From contig CAZLSW010000041.1 in NCBI GenBank assembly GCA_964562375.1, forward strand, positions 1 to 28,529: a DNA stretch of 28,529 bases, given 5' to 3'. Within the stretch, counting starts at the first letter, position 1; every line of letters begins with the position of its first letter. This document shows, piece by piece, positions 27,664-28,529 of this stretch. This DNA comes from JAJPXC01 sp964562375 (lineage in GTDB: Bacteria; Bacteroidota; Bacteroidia; Bacteroidales; Muribaculaceae). Below the pieces are notes generated by a model. It was not told the origin of the DNA. It did not search any database and worked only from the letters and a program-made list of their open reading frames with translations. Both the position numbers and the translations under genes were made by a program.

Positions 27664-28529
27664 ATGGACACTAATACTGCCGACGCTTTGTGCGAGAAAA
27701 TACGCCAGCAAGTGGCCGACGGCCGCCTCCACGACGCCTTTGTGAATGCCATATCCCTGGCCGAGACGCAGATGGCATGGGAGCGTACCCGACAGCTGCG
27801 CGACCTCGAGCAAAGCTACAAATATATGTTACACTACGCCGCCGAGGGTGCCGACGACCCCGGCCGTATGGCATTGCGCCGCTCTATCGGCGACAAGATT
27901 CTTACTATAGTCGACCGTCTGGAGCGCATTGGCCGTAAGCGCGACTGCTCCCGGGCCTATTACAACACCCTCCGTTACGAATCCCTGCAACGTGGCGACA
28001 CCATCGCTTCGCTACTGGAGCAATGGGAACGATTAGGCCAAGAGACATCCCTGTTTGAGCAGGTGGCCTCGGGCGACTCCTCCACGGCCGCGTCGTCGCA
28101 GGAGGATCGTGAGAGGATTGAGCAACGACTTTTCGACCGCATTTGGGTGTCGTTCCCCATGGCAGCCGAGACGGTTGAGAAGCTGTCAACAGGGCTGCGT
28201 GAGAACCGCTGGGGCGATACCCTTCCCCGAATGATAGCCGGCGCGTTAATCCTTGGTGAGCTGGAATCGCACGACGAGGCGCGCCTAGAGCTGTTACTCG
28301 ACTTGTATATCGAGTCGCTTGACCCCGCATTGGAGTTGTTGGCCCTGATCGGGTTGCTACTCGCTTTGGCCACTCACCGGGGCCGTGTGATGAGCGAAAG
28401 CCTGCTACATCGCCTGGAGACTGCCCGCGAGATGCCCACGTGGCAAAGCGACCTGTCGACGGCTTGGCTCGAGCTGGTGCGCACCTACGACACTGAGCGT
28501 GTAATCCGAAAGATGCGCGACGAGGTGCT
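27664..28529 (+). CDS. Large helical protein, 5' part only (runs off the window), function unknown
   Basis: From the ATG at 27664 the frame stays open for 288 codons to the window edge. The product begins MDTNTADALCEKIRQQVADG and is rich in Leu, Glu, Arg and Ala in amphipathic helices. There is no signal peptide or Cys-rich motif. Segments such as ARLELLLDLYIESLDPALE and LALIGLLLALATHRGR suggest stacked helical (TPR- or HEAT-like) repeats, but I cannot define a repeat period. The gene has strong coding bias, with G or C at most third positions, and a -7 promoter element, so it is real. I do not recognise the family. Confidence 0.75.
   Translation, partial: MDTNTADALCEKIRQQVADGRLHDAFVNAISLAETQMAWERTRQLRDLEQSYKYMLHYAAEGADDPGRMALRRSIGDKILTIVDRLERIGRKRDCSRAYYNTLRYESLQRGDTIASLLEQWERLGQETSLFEQVASGDSSTAASSQEDRERIEQRLFDRIWVSFPMAAETVEKLSTGLRENRWGDTLPRMIAGALILGELESHDEARLELLLDLYIESLDPALELLALIGLLLALATHRGRVMSESLLHRLETAREMPTWQSDLSTAWLELVRTYDTERVIRKMRDEV

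Overview
The window looks like a chromosomal segment of a Bacteroidota bacterium, most likely order Bacteroidales and possibly Muribaculaceae-like. Several intergenic regions carry the Bacteroidota promoter pattern (TTTG or TTG near -33, 19-20 nt, then TAnnTTTG near -7). Other lineage signs are a secreted protein with an 'NIMGQKV..AGTLVIKRQG..KMIV' tail, a DUF4923-like protein, NfnAB-type subunits, paired YtxH/holin-like proteins, and G+C-rich genes separated by A+T-rich spacers with short tandem repeats. The taxonomic call is inference. I saw no rRNA, tRNA or CRISPR.

Layout. 1-1542: a possible IS66-type fragment at the edge and a secreted protein (-). 1873-7431: a + strand block with both subunits of an NfnAB/SudAB-type flavoprotein, a periplasmic histidine phosphatase and an ABC-F ATPase. 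7428-8131: a HEPN/MNT toxin-antitoxin pair (-). 8224-14357: a - strand run of dnaE, trxA, a polyprenyl synthetase and a TatD-type nuclease. 14733-19386: a membrane nucleotide-sugar dehydratase, a DUF4923-like exported protein and the K+ channel subunit TrkH (+). The TrkA-type partner lies convergently at 19379-20071 (-). 20084-20720: a PIN-domain toxin with an unrecognised small partner. 20789-22686: a Dabb protein and a YbiT-like ABC-F ATPase (-). 22872-24326: a secreted GH13 alpha-amylase (+). 24327-24863: a non-coding stretch with a terminator, a possible small RNA and a promoter. 24864-26169: a LysE-type exporter and a CBM9-like protein (+). 26217-27546: a small envelope-associated cluster (-). 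27664-end: the start of a large unrecognised protein (+).

The most unusual signal is a short palindromic element of about 110 bp found twice, 2.7 kb apart. Each copy lies inside a protein-coding gene, in the same reading frame, and is translated (core peptide VGSTRPDVLP, twice per copy, 36-bp period). One copy sits in a tolerant linker of NfnB. The other occupies the place where the first nucleotide-binding domain of an ABC-F protein should carry its helical subdomain. A paired change in the first hairpin keeps the stem intact in both copies. This resembles the behaviour, not the sequence, of Rickettsia palindromic elements. A second, G+C-rich palindrome family (CCGCGG..CCGCGGGGCACGGTGGC) occurs in spacers, three times in tandem and once alone, each time beside (A/G)(A/G)TGGTT heptamer arrays. 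All comparisons with protein families are from memory; no database search was run.
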